DNA of 64,000 nucleotides from Telmatactis stephensoni (GCA_029948255.1 JALIZF010001790.1:186001-250000); one strand, 5' to 3'; counted from the first letter of the stretch, positions 51,883 to 62,786 are shown. Program-made: numbers and translations. The notes: generated by a model not told the origin, from the letters alone.

Positions 51883-52734
51883 TGTGATCGGCTCTCTTTA
51901 GGGTTGCGAGAGGTTTTTTTGTTGTTGTCTGATATTTCCCTAGAGAGTGCACAGCGAGGACCGCTTGCATTGGTAGAGTATTTCAGCTTTATTCTTCTTG
52001 ATGTGGTTACAAGTCAGTTTCAAGTGTAGTTACGAGTGAAATTGAGTGGCTAAGCTAACCTATATTTATATCAATACTATTTCATTAACACTGAGTAAGC
52101 TGTATTTGCCTATGTATACCACATACTGATTGGCTAAAATAACTTGGTATTGTTATGGAACTCTGTCCGCTGAATAAACAGAATACGAGAGCAGGCTGAG
52201 TCCGGAAGATTCAACAGTTAGTAAGCGAAACTTCCTTGGACGAAATTCTTGTTTTAACAGATTTGCCAACAATGGATCTTGCCTATTGAACAACACAAGG
52301 TGTATTTGCAAGAGTTAACATGAATTTGGACCAAAACAATATGCAAGTTAAAACATGAGATATAGTCAGGATTTGTACTGAATGAAAACATAACGTTTTC
52401 TGATATCGTACAAAAGTATATAAAATGTTTCAACAGAGTATTTTGACTTAACAATTTAAGTTTTTAGTGAATAACTTGTAAGTTTTCTAACATTGTCTTT
52501 TGTCCAGGAAATCACCATAACAGTTGTAAAACATGAAAGCCAATTAAGTCTAGTAAACACAGAACTTAAAATTCAACAAAATGGTTCTTCAAATGTATAC
52601 ACAGCTAAAAGTCACAAACACAGCTGCAACTTTCGTAAGTTGGCAAAATACTAGTTTTTTGAAAAGTCAGTGTTATTAGGATAAATTTGTATTGATGATA
52701 GTTTTATTATTAACCAAAACTTAGCATTGTTACA
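51883..52734 (-). repeat. 3' LTR of element C
   Basis: 852 bp, TG...CA. It lacks a segment of about 215 bp present in the other LTR near 61096-61311; the rest is nearly identical. Confidence 0.85.
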
Positions 52735-52750
52735 GTTCCCCCTCCTTAGA
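52735..52750 (-). promoter_or_regulatory. Polypurine tract of element C
   Basis: Minus-strand CTAAGGAGGGGGAAC abuts the 3' LTR, preceded by the shared TCGAGCTC-like sequence. Confidence 0.7.
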
Positions 52751-53336
52751 TTCGAGCTCCAGCGAGAAGGGGCTGTAACTTAAGAAGTACTCAAAATATT
52801 AGAATGCTCTGAAAATAAGTAAATGTGTAAATAACGTATTTTTTTCTTTTCTTTTTGCTTGGTCTTGTTTTTCTTTTCTTTTTCTGTTTTGATTGAAATT
52901 GAATAATGGAATTGAATTGAACCCGTCACCTAATATATATGTATTTTAAATGTTTTGAGTAAATATGTTGACAATATAACCTAAAATTAACACCAAGCAG
53001 TTCTTAATGGTATGTAATAAATAAACACATTAGAGCCATGCTTGATATTATAACAATAATATTGAGTAAATGTTTTTTTTTTCTCTAACTCTTGGATGAT
53101 CTGTGTCTTCATTCTGGAACGTAGTTGCAGTGGAATCTGGAACTGAAATGTGATGATCACTCTTGTTTATTACAATCTGGACACTTGTCTGAAGTAGATA
53201 ACAATGCTTGTTCCTGGTCTGGAAGGTCTGTAACTGTAAGTGCAGGTATTGGAATTGGTTGTTGTGGTGGTTGCTGAACTGTTTGCGCGTTTACATAGTG
53301 TACTAGTTGTGTATCTGGGAGGTGATTTCTTCGATG
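52751..53336. other. Element C 3' non-coding region
   Basis: AT-rich region after env, with remnants of the env cytoplasmic tail in another frame at about 53170-53336 (Pro/Gln-rich). No separate gene. Confidence 0.5.
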
Positions 53337-55269
53337 TCAGTGGTAACAACAAAGAACTGTGAAAATTATGATGTTGATACCTGAAAGACATAAGGCAATA
53401 CATGCAACGATAAGAGCAACAGGTGTGACTGTCACTGAGTGGATTTGTTCAATGTCTTTGCGGACTTTCTGTATCTTGGTTGCAAGGTCACCATTTATTC
53501 TGTTGAATGTCTTGTCCAAAGCGCTCGAGATGGTTTTGTTGATCTTGAGAGGTGGAGGAATGTTCAAAGACTTGTAATGGAGCTGAATGGTAGAGTTGTC
53601 ATCCTGTGGAGACCAAGGTACATACTTGATGAATTTTCGTCTGAACAAAGGTAAGGTGATGGTAAGGACAGCTGGACAAGTACCAAATCCAGTGGGCAGG
53701 TCATCAGATGACATGTTACATGGCAAGTGATACACAGCTAAAGAAGATAACTTCATTGGTCCTGTGTTAAGGTGTATAACTTGAGACTTTGTTGACAAGA
53801 AGTATCGCCCTCCAAGATGGATTATAGGATGATCATCACTGCATTCTGCATTGGAATGTGTACGAGGGAACTTGAAAGTAGCGCCTGGAGTCCAAGGTAT
53901 TCCCAACCAAGAACTGTCTTGAGACTGTCTAGTAACGATGTCAGGACAAACCAAAGTACCATGCTGCTTAAAGCACTTAGTTAATGAATCAGCATTAAGC
54001 ACAATTTTAGAGTCAGGACAAGAGACAAGTATTAAATCATTACGGGTTATTGGTCCAGAGTAGCAAGTATTAGAAATTTTATATGTTAGAGGTGAAAGGT
54101 ATTCTACGGTGCAGAAAGACGTTTTAGAAGCAATACGAGGCAAGGTGATTAGCATATGTAAAACAATGTAACGATCACGATGTTCGAATTGCGTGATAGG
54201 ATTTAGTAAAATTTTAAACCCGTCTGCTAATGCTTTGCAGTATAGCAAAATTGTCTCTGGTTTTGTAATTGGTTCAATAGAGCCGAGTTTAAAGATTCTG
54301 GTAAATCGCTAAATCCAACTAACTCTTTGAATTCGAGTAAACTGTGTTAAAGTGTCCTGAATTTCAACAAAACGCAAGAGGGAATTGAACATTTTAGATA
54401 CTTCAAAGGAAAATTGAGAAGAGAATTCTAACATTGAATCATAATGGCACTTTTCCTTTTGTCCAAACTTATTAATATCCTTTTTCCATTGTCGGAAAGT
54501 TTTATCAATTTGGGACATATCGTAAGAAAGGGTATTAATACATGAGGTTAACTTATCTGTTATTTGTAATAACTGTACTGTTTTTCCGTTGACAGTAGTT
54601 ATTAAAGCTTTTTCATCCTGTAAAGTATTTGTAAGTTCTATCAGAGTTTTCTTTAAACCAACAAGCTTATCTGAGTCACATGAACCGCCAAAAGAAGTAT
54701 AGATTTTTCTTATCAAGCCCAGGGCTCCACTGTGACAAGCCCAGTTACTTCGCTTTGCATGAGATAAACGCTTTAACCATAGTTTTTCTTCAGGACTAAT
54801 GTTAGTACATTTAGCCGACGCCCAAAGCTTACAACTGCGCAATGAAGATCGGTACGCGCAAGGACAAAACATAGTAGAAGTACGCTTAGTCTCTGCTTCA
54901 AAAGGTCTTCTCAAATAACTGTCACATTCAAGTAAATTAGTGAAACCTGGTAAGGATAGTAACCGCCTTATGTTCTTGTGAGCCTTATGTAGTGAACTGA
55001 GAACACTATTCATGAACTGAAATTGTGCGGGGGAACAATTTGTTTTTAATCGAAGGTGATTTACCAAACGGAGTAGATTGTAAGCGTAATTTTAAATTCA
55101 AAACATGTGTATCCTTAAAGAAAATTACCGGTCTAGCATTATACGAATACATTAAGGACGAAGGATAGTACGTTACTGTCTTACCAGTATTATCAAATTC
55201 ATTAGGTGTGCATGTTATTAGCGTAACAAAGCAAGTGAAAATAATGGTAGGTGCTCGAGTATGGCACAT
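53337..55269 (-). pseudogene. Element C env-like glycoprotein gene, frameshifted
   Basis: Three overlapping frames: 55006-55269 has a signal peptide and the mature N terminus; 54309-55067 has the Cys-rich surface region, a basic site before a glycine-containing hydrophobic segment and the coiled-coil region; 53337-54248 has the rest of the ectodomain with sequons, a membrane segment near its end and a short tail. Breaks lie near 55020-55060 and near 54250-54300. It closely parallels the env of A in length and order, which supports both as members of one env family. Confidence 0.7.
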
Positions 55270-55525
55270 GGTTAAGTTGAATCTGTAAGTTAATCAAAAT
55301 ATTAAACAAGTCAGAGTTAAGTCAATTAAAGAATTCCATTTTAATGGGTTTTATGATTTCTAGTATTTGAAAAGGTAAAATTGTTTCGCAGATGTGATTA
55401 TCGTCCATGGCTATCTGGGCATTAGAACAAGAATAGTTGTTGATCTGCATGAAATATGCTAGTTGACATTTGTTTGAATTTGTATATAATGAGCACACTG
55501 CCGTATATGACTACCTACATAAGTG

Positions 55526-55626
55526 ACTTGTTGTCTGCCTGTTTACCTGTCTGCCAATCTGTCTGTCTTCCTATTTGTCAGTCGACTATCTTCTTACCTA
55601 TCTATCTGCCTATCTGCCTATTAACT
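55526..55626. repeat. Degenerate CTGT/CTAT tetranucleotide repeat
   Basis: CTGTCTGCC and CTATCTGCC type units between env and the BTB-like gene. Confidence 0.6.
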
Positions 55627-56176
55627 GTAAGGCAGGTGGTGAGCGGTATTGAAGTGCTAAATCAAAATATCCAGCTTGAGTGAGTAAAAATGGAAGAGAA
55701 CGTCTTAAATAACCTGGAAGCATATCACAATAAGGCGCCAATTGATGTCCTAGCCAGTCTTGGTCTATTGCCAAGTAGCTAATAATTTGAAGTTGATCTT
55801 CCCACGGTATTATGTAAGGCGTTTCCTCGTCATTAACTAAAGTGACAAAACACCTAAGTGTAGGTGATGGAACTATAGGTGGTATTGTGATTGTAGATGA
55901 ATGAATAAGGTGCAAATTATTTGGTTTGTGATCTAACTTATATGCCCAGGCTAACCGTGCCTGATAATATTCACTAATGTCATACAGTCGATTATGATCA
56001 ATTGGTAAAAATAAATTATATTCTTGCACTACTAAGTAAGCTAAGTATAAGTCCATGTACAAATTAGAAGCAGGAGTATCTTCGAAGAATAGTGGCTGTT
56101 TATCAAACTTGGCAAAATTCCTGTACATATTAAGGTGTGGTTCATCTGAGATAAAACTGTCGCAATGAGTTGCCAT
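55610..56176 (-). CDS. Element C BTB-like accessory protein, 188 residues
   Basis: An intact frame homologous to the element A protein at 30288-31031. Shared positions include LFLPIDHNRLYDISEYYQ, a following strand (ITIPP), CFVTLV and EDQLQIISYLAIDQDWL, which together fit a BTB domain at about residues 50-145. The hydrophobic N-terminal extension of the A protein is absent. Here the gene lies after the RING gene and before env, the reverse of the order in A. A link to CUL3-type ubiquitin ligases is inferred, and the fold needs a structure prediction. Confidence 0.55.
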   Translation of the reverse strand: MATHCDSFISDEPHLNMYRNFAKFDKQPLFFEDTPASNLYMDLYLAYLVVQEYNLFLPIDHNRLYDISEYYQARLAWAYKLDHKPNNLHLIHSSTITIPPIVPSPTLRCFVTLVNDEETPYIIPWEDQLQIISYLAIDQDWLGHQLAPYCDMLPGYLRRSLPFLLTQAGYFDLALQYRSPPALQLIGR

Positions 56177-56349
56177 GGTAATTTTTTGGAGTATGGTCTG
56201 AAAAAATAAAACTGCCTATACTAAGTACTGAATTTGCGAGTCAATCAAATGAATGTCGACAATGACTAAAACTTGATTATAAGTAATTTAATGAGATCAG
56301 GATGCGCTATCACAAGTATGGAAGTTTGTAAATATGTTGAGTAAGTGTC

Positions 56350-56850
56350 CTAACCCGGTCGATAATGGACATTTGGCAATCGCGGCCGAGGATGTTCCCT
56401 ATAATATTGTCTGATCCGTTCAAGTTCCTCATGGAACCCAGGAGGTGCAACGTGCTGCCGCGCTTCCTCAGTTGGACGCACTTCAGGCATAAATTTTACT
56501 TGGTAAAAGGTGTAAACCACCTCATTGTCATTGGCAGGGATGGGAGCTATTCCATGTCCTATATTATAGGGGAGGAGGGTCCTCCGGCAGAAAGGGCAGC
56601 GGTAGGTCCCCGGATTGTATGCCGCATTAAAGGCACTTGCCATGCATTGATCATGTATCTCGTGTCTACAGCAAGGAGTCTTGCGAGGCCACCCTGCTTC
56701 TTTGCAGTAACAAATTTCACACTCTGGCCATTCTTCGATAAGTTTTCTTGTCATTTGATACATGCTACGAGACATTGTTTGGCTTATGTTTTGAGCTCTG
56801 CTAATTGAATGAAATGAATGGTTTTGTGGTGAGATAATCGATAGAACCAA
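56350..56850 (-). CDS. Element C RING-finger accessory protein
   Basis: An intact 166-residue frame; the likely start is an internal Met near residue 25 (MSRSMYQMT), since the first 24 residues are not conserved. A RING-type finger occupies about residues 47-90: CEIC, CC, H-x2-C, CPFC. The C-terminal part ends FHEELERIRQYYREHPRP, nearly the same as the element B protein, so this short helix is the second conserved feature of the family. It follows the integrase/chromodomain by about 190 bp. Confidence 0.7.
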   Translation of the reverse strand: MVLSIISPQNHSFHSISRAQNISQTMSRSMYQMTRKLIEEWPECEICYCKEAGWPRKTPCCRHEIHDQCMASAFNAAYNPGTYRCPFCRRTLLPYNIGHGIAPIPANDNEVVYTFYQVKFMPEVRPTEEARQHVAPPGFHEELERIRQYYREHPRPRLPNVHYRPG

Positions 56851-57043
56851 AATGAAATCATTGCATAGAACACAAATAGCATATGTGAATTAGCTTACTC
56901 AAAATAAATTGGAACTAAAGGAACAAAGTAACAGTGAAAAAACTTAAACTGGTGACTACATAAGGAAGGAGTCGAGCATGAAAAGCTAATTGGACTGAGA
57001 GTCTACAGTCCCTAAATTATTAAAAGCAGTGATCAAAACTGGA

Positions 57044-57640
57044 TCAAGAAAATTTTATAGCGGGTTCCCAGGAGGCTTCATCTTCAGAACAGCCAGCCCA
57101 TTTAATTAAGTACTGAATTTTCTTTTTGTGAGTTCGCTGAGCTAAGATTCTTTCAGCTTGAAATATTGGTTCACCATCAACAAGTTGAATGGGAGTACTA
57201 ATGTCACTGGATTCGTCAATATTACTATCACTGTCAGGGGGATCTTGATCCTCCCCTTGATCTAACTGATTATCCTGAGTGTCATCATCAACTTGATTAT
57301 CTACATGCTGAGAAGGTGGCGCGTTGTTGGCATAAGATGTTTCAAAACTATCATCATAAAATTCATCAGAACATAAACATGGTTCATCATTGTCATCTAT
57401 ATCATTAGGAATGTCAACTGGCCTATCATTAGGATCGAAAAATGGTTTCAGTCTATTGACATGAATGACAGCATCTAAGCGTCTATTATCTGTTGTTCGT
57501 AGTACAAAATGTACCCCAGAAAGTCGTTCCACTATCCTGTAGGGCCCGTGCCAGAAATGCCTAAGTTTCTTAGAGAGACGCTTAGGTGTGACAGGGGTGT
57601 AGACCCAAACCCTTTGTCCAAGATTATAAGTTGGACAGTG
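57044..57640 (-). pseudogene. Element C integrase C-terminal tail with chromodomain
   Basis: Only the end of integrase remains: LGQRVWVYTPVTP, the GPF/Y segment (FWHGPYRIVERL), an acidic linker and a chromodomain (FQAERILAQR... YLIKWAGCSEDEASWEP). The zinc and catalytic domains are deleted; at about 57640 the sequence passes directly into the protease ORF. Confidence 0.75.
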
Positions 57641-58709
57641 GTTCACCGTTTACTGCCCTAAGTGTAGGTCTAGTAACGTCTTTCTCTAAAAACTGTTTAA
57701 GCCTAGGAACCTTATCCAACATTTTAGCATTAATGACAGTATATGATGCGCCTGTATCTATCACAAGTGAAAACTTCTTTTCGAAAATCGATCCTTCTAC
57801 TAAAAGACTTGGATTGTCAGTCTTAAAATCTATGGCACATGATGTATCTGACGAGACCTTGTTTTGTGTCTGATCCTGAGTACTCTTTAAATGCTTGAAA
57901 TACTTGAAATATTTGAAATACCAAAAATACTTATACATTCTTTGTAAAAACGCTATTATCATGTGACTCCTATGAAAATACTTGAAATACTTGGAATTCC
58001 GGTAATGCGTATACACTCTTTGCAAAAACCCTATTATCATGCGACTCATGTAAAATACTCTCTTGTAGCTACATAAGTGCTTGCACGTATCTATCACGTG
58101 ACTCAAAATCATGAAAACGCCCAAAAACTTAGTAAAAATGAAACTTATCTTAAATATATCATGAAAATATACTACTGGGTACAATACGATATCGATTAAT
58201 ATCATTATCATCATATATATTCCGTATATGTTAACAAAAGGAGCACATTCTGAGAATTCATCTTTCAGCGATGGCCGAGGCGACACTTCCGCAATTGAAC
58301 AGGATATAAGAGGCGATTTACTTATGGTACTATTCGTTAAAGGAGTATTGTCACCTGTTATGCACGGCAGTTGAACTGAAAAAGTTGAATCTTTCTCACA
58401 CTCTTCTTTTGTAATCGTTATTTTCGTGTCCTTAATATCTGTCCTATTTTCTTCGGAAATCGGATTCAAAACACTAGGTGAACGACACGGGAGATCGTTC
58501 ACACAAACATTTGAAACTGAATCATTCTGATCAAAATCAACGCCAGATTTTTCTTGTTTTGGTTGCTGTTTCATTTCTTTCAAATTAGCATAATTTTCTC
58601 TTTCAAGTACAGGTGTTGTCACCTCTGAACTGTTAAAGGTAGAATTTGGTAATTTCGGCCTTTTAGGAGCTTGTTCAACATCATTCTTTTTAGCCTTATT
58701 GTTATTCAT
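57624..58709 (-). pseudogene. Element C protease ORF with hydrophobic segments, truncated
   Basis: 361 residues. After a Lys/Ser/Thr-rich start, residues about 160-210 hold strongly hydrophobic segments (YGIYMMIMILIDIVLYPVVY and FIFTKFLGVFMILSHVI) that look membrane-spanning. Next comes an internally duplicated aromatic/basic stretch (about 218-275) in which a MIIxFLQR motif followed by YFKYF occurs twice. The aspartic protease starts with VIDTGASYTVIN near 317 and is cut off by the deletion to integrase. It matches the layout of element A. Confidence 0.7.
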
Positions 58710-58959
58710 AACCTTAGAAAATAATCTCTTTTTAGGCGAAGATAAAATTACTGCTCCTTGGGAATTTCTTTCTTTGAAATATCTTCCTCACTGTTTTGTT
58801 TTGAAAAATTTACATTGATCCTTTGGGTTGTAAAATCTGACTTATTTACTTTCTTTTCAGTTTTATCATTACTCTTGTTTATTCTAAAATTAGCATTTCT
58901 AGTTCGTTGTGTTATTTGAGTCCGTTTCTGTGCCTTCTCATCATGTCCTATCTGTTTCC

Positions 58960-60195
58960 TTAACGACGTTGGGGAACGAACTTCCCGTTCATTCGTCCCC
59001 CTTGAAAGTTTAACTGAGCCGGTCTAGTTTGCTGTTGGCGATTGACATTTGAATTGGCTCTAAAATTACCCATTCTATTTCCTTGGCTATTCTGGTTTAA
59101 ATTCTCATTACAGTAACGAGCATAGTGTCCTATTTTGGAACAACGTTGGCATATTATATCCCCATTGACTGCTCTAGTAGGCCTACCAAACCCCCCGTTT
59201 CGAGTAAAACGTAAATTAGAATCACTATTCTGGTTTGCGCGGAAACTTTGACGCCTAATCTCTTCTCTTACTTGATCCTTAATCATCGTTTGTAAACCTG
59301 GCATTTTATTAGGTTGTTGAGAAGGATTCCTACTGTTATCAAAAGCTGCAACGTTAGCAGAGGCAACAGCTGTTGTAATGTTTCCGAGTGCACTTAACAT
59401 ATTTTGTTGGAACTGATCTAAGTCCTTTCTAGTTACTGCGGCTATTTGCGCAGGTGGTTTTACAGTTGCTCTTACTCTAGCGATATTGATTGCTTCATCT
59501 ATGGTCTTTGGCTCACGCAAAATGACGAAATCTCTAAGATCTGGCATTAAAGCTTGAATGAAAATGTGAAGCTGTTCCTGTTTTGGAATATTTAAACGTT
59601 GACAACGCTTAACTAAATGAGCGCTAAAGTCCATTACACTTTCATTAGGCCTTTGTTTTCTCTCACTAAGTTCTCGCCTCAAAACCCATTCGTCTGTTTT
59701 TGAAAGTAAACGATTCTTAAAAAGTCTTATTAAGTCATCAAAGGTTGAATACTTTTGACCTAACGTGAAAAACCAAACACGAGCGCTTGCTGTCAATGCG
59801 AGGGGAAAAGCAGAAAATTTATCCTTGTCATTCCATTTGCAAAAATTGGCATAACAATTAAATAGTTCAATAAATTCTAAGGCATCATTCTCTATTCCAG
59901 AAAATGTAGGTATGCGTCCTAGTGCTGACGTACTTTTTGTTTCGGTTGACTCGTTTCTTTCCTTCATAGTAGAAGTTACTGCTAACTAATCATCGTGACT
60001 TTGTTTACCTTGTCCTTCTATACTCGTGTGTAATTTATGAAAAGACTCTTTTAGAACTTCAATTAACTTATCATTCAACGTAGTCATTTCTGGTAAAGTA
60101 GCCATTTTTTGTTCAATTCCCTTTTGTTTTCGTTTATGAAATGGATTTTCACAAGGCTGAGATTCAGAAAGCTTTTGACCTGAACGAAGTAACAC
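58960..60195 (-). pseudogene. Element C gag, one in-frame stop
   Basis: Frame 59986-60195 encodes the N terminus (MLLRSGQK). After an in-frame stop at 59986-59988 the same frame resumes and runs as 58960-59967. It includes the capsid-like domain with FPLALTASARVWFF, a zinc knuckle (CQRCSKIGHYARYC) near residue 270 and an Asn/Arg/Gln-rich tail. Apart from that stop the gene looks complete. Confidence 0.8.
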
Positions 60196-60793
60196 TTTGA
60201 CTCAGTTTATTGAACAATTGAAAACAATGGACAGCAATTAATATAAACTCTTAAAGCTCGAAAACAAATACAGGTCCGTAATTAAGTCACATAAACCTTA
60301 AACAAACGAATAAAAAAAACGTTTTCAACAGATAGAGAAATATCGAACAACCAAAAAGACACTAATTTTGGAGTAGCATTAAACTAAACAGCTTTCTTTT
60401 AAAGCGTAAAACGAACAACTATGAAACGAATAAAAGCGGTTGAATTCAAGATAAAAACTTTCACAACAAAAGCAAAACAAAAAGATTCATGAAACAATCA
60501 ATTCAACAGTACTAGCTTATTTCAATCATAACATAGCAAAATAACAATTCAATTGTAAAACTTTCACGGCAAAAGCAAAAGCAAAAAGGATGAAGGAAAC
60601 AAACAATTCAACAACAATAACTCATTTCAGTCATAAACATAGTAAAACATCAATCAATGAACATGAAATCGTTACGCCGTCAGCGAGAAAAATTATTAGG
60701 AAAGCACAGGGAAAAGGGTTACAATGCTGACTTCATTAAAACAGTACTTCAAACATACCTGGTCAATTGATTGTAGTAAAACGGAACCAGTAA
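60196..60793. other. Element C untranslated leader
   Basis: AT-rich leader of about 600 bp between gag and primer-binding site, with two similar segments (about 60430-60490 and 60545-60610) that look like an internal duplication. No ORF of note. Confidence 0.55.
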
Positions 60794-60811
60794 TACCCGG
60801 GTTCTCCACCA
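60794..60811 (-). promoter_or_regulatory. Primer-binding site of element C
   Basis: On the minus strand TGGTGGAGAACCCGGGTA, three bases from the LTR. Element D has the same site with one change (62787-62804). Confidence 0.75.
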
Positions 60812-60814
60812 GTT

Positions 60815-61900
60815 TGTGATCAGCTCTCTTTAGGGTTGCGAGAGGTTTTTTTGTTGTTGTCTGATATTTCCCTAGAGAGTGCACAGCGAGGACCGCTTGG
60901 TAGAGTACTACTTCAGCTTTATTCTTCTTGATGTGGTTACAAGTCAGTTTCAAGTGTAGTTACGAGTGAAATTGAGTGGCTAATCTAACCTATATTTATA
61001 TCAATACTATTTCATTAACACTGAGTAAGCTGTATTTGCCTATGTATACCACATACTGATTGGCTAAAATAACTGGGTATTGTTATGGAACTCGTCCCTA
61101 GCAATTATGAAAAAAAGTAGAGTAAATAATAATGTAAACAGAAAAGGTTAGGTTTTGATACGAATTATCATTCCTAGTAAAACACTAAGTAAAACCAAAA
61201 TATTCTGTCAGTAGGAAATAAATTTCTCTACATGGTGATACAAAAATGACAATACAAGAACCCGGAACAAGGAAGTATGATTAGAACGAATCTTGACCTA
61301 AAGTCAGCTTACTGTCCGCTGAATAAACAGAATACGAGAGCACGCTGAGTTCGGAAGATTCAGCAGTTAGTAAATAGTCATTAAGCGAAACTTCCTTGGA
61401 CGAAATTCTTGTTTTAACAGATTTGCCAACAATGGATCTTGCCTATTGAACAACACAAGGTGTATTTGCAAGAGTTAACACGAATTTGGACCAAAACAAT
61501 ATGCAAGTTAAAACATGAGATATAGTCAGGATTTGTACTGAATGAGAACATAACGTTTTCTGATATCGTACAAAAGTATATAAAATTACTATGTTTCAAC
61601 AGAGTATTTTGACTTAACAATTTAAGTTTTCAGTGAATAACTTGTAAGTTTTCTAACATTGTCTTTTGTCCAGGAAATCACCATAACAGTTGTAAAACAT
61701 GAAAGCCAATTAAGTCTAGTAAACACAGAACTTAAGATTCAACAAAATGGTTCTTCAAATGTATACACAGCTAAAAGTCACAAACACAGCTGCAACTTTC
61801 GTAAGTTGGCAAAATACTAGTTTTTTGAAAAGTCAGTGTTATTAGGATAAATTTGTATTGATGATAGTTTTATTATTAACCAAAACTTAGCGTTGTTACA
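60815..61900 (-). repeat. 5' LTR of element C
   Basis: 1086 bp, TG...CA, matching 51883-52734 plus extra segments: about 215 bp near 61096-61311 and smaller ones near 61368 and 61587. Confidence 0.85.
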
Positions 61901-62249
61901 ATTATTCAATTTCAGCAATAAATGTTTTACGCAAAATTATAAGTTGAGTGAAAAAGAATTAGCTTCAGTTAACTAATTAGCAGTTACATTAGTCGGCATC
62001 CTCGGGGACCCAGGGCGAAGGGGGAGGGGGAGGACCGGAGGGGGAGGGGGAGGGGGAAGGAAAGGAAAAGGGGAAAAGGACGCCCTGGGCATTTGACTAC
62101 CCCAAACCATTTCCAACGGCAAAACTTAATCCTATTAGGGATATCCCACGTAAACAAGGTCATATAACAAAAATATCTGGCACATCTCAATTAACGCTTG
62201 GATGCTATGACAGTTTAATATGTTTGTGTGTCAAGTCTGCACACCGAGA

Positions 62250-62459
62250 TCAGGCAAAATTTGGTATTAAAGTCAAACTTTTCCCGAATCCTGTGGGTAG
62301 CTTTGCAAACACATCTTGTTTCTGAATAATTTTCGATACAACCAGCTTGTGTTTCTGTTTAAGTTTTTCACGTGTCCGCTCGCTTTGTTTAAGAGGTGTT
62401 GCAATGCGTGGGGTCAACTTGTTTACTTGTAATGTTAGACGAATCGAGCTCAACCGCAC
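62250..62459 (-). pseudogene. RecQ-like helicase fragment inside the Mutator-like element
   Basis: A 69-residue frame whose end, QKQDVFAKLPTGFGKSLTL, matches the Walker A (motif I) region of RecQ-type helicases (LPTGxGKS), preceded by a Lys/Gln/Arg-rich helix. Only this small part is present, without motif II or later ones. Gene-fragment capture is known for Mutator-like elements. Confidence 0.5.
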
Positions 62460-62467
62460 AAATGCTT

Positions 62468-62510
62468 CTGATTGGCCTCATTATAATTAAATTATAATGA
62501 GGCCAATCAG
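62468..62510. repeat. Perfect 43-bp palindrome
   Basis: Two 21-base arms (CTGATTGGCCTCATTATAAT start) around a central A, all inside the Mutator-like element next to its right terminal repeat. Confidence 0.85.
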
Positions 62511-62646
62511 AGAGAGGATTAAGTTTTGCTGTTGGAAATGGTTTGGGGTAGTCAAATGCCCAGGGCGTCCTTTTCCCCTTTGCCTTTCCTTCCCCCTCCC
62601 CCTCCCCCTCCCCCTTCGCCCTGGGTCACCGAGGATGATTAGTCGG

Positions 62647-62786
62647 TAGATTATTTAGAAGTCAAAGAGTTAAAGGTAAAAGCTTAAAAGAGTTTTTCTT
62701 TGAAATAAAATATAAATAATAAGCTGATGCACTTCTCACCAGTTAACAACAACACAACAACAATACTCTTATACCTCGATCACTTT
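62647..62786. other. Leader of element D, outer part
   Basis: Continuation of the element D leader between the Mutator-like insertion and the primer-binding site. Together with 61905-61987 and 51691-51878 it rebuilds a leader of usual length. Confidence 0.55.

Larger units (their letters stand above)
51883..61900 (-). mobile_element. LTR element C: env/RING/BTB-like element with internal pol deletion
   Basis: LTRs at 51883-52734 and 60815-61900 flank an internal region with gag, protease ORF, a short integrase end with chromodomain, RING, BTB-like and env genes. The flanks carry ATTA on both sides (51879-51882 and 61901-61904), a 4-bp target duplication. RT, RNase H and the integrase core are missing: the protease ORF joins the integrase tail at about 57640. 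It is inserted in the leader of element D. It could only have moved with enzymes in trans, unless the deletion came after insertion. Confidence 0.85.
61997..62637. mobile_element. Mutator-like (Pack-MULE-type) element with long TIRs
   Basis: 641 bp with inverted terminal regions of about 125-137 bp (61997-62133 and 62515-62637) starting CATCCTCGG and including a G-rich stretch. Flanked by the 9-bp direct repeat ATTAGTCGG (61988-61996 and 62638-62646), the duplication size typical of Mutator-like elements. It carries no transposase, only a helicase-like gene fragment. It lies in the leader of element D. Confidence 0.75.
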
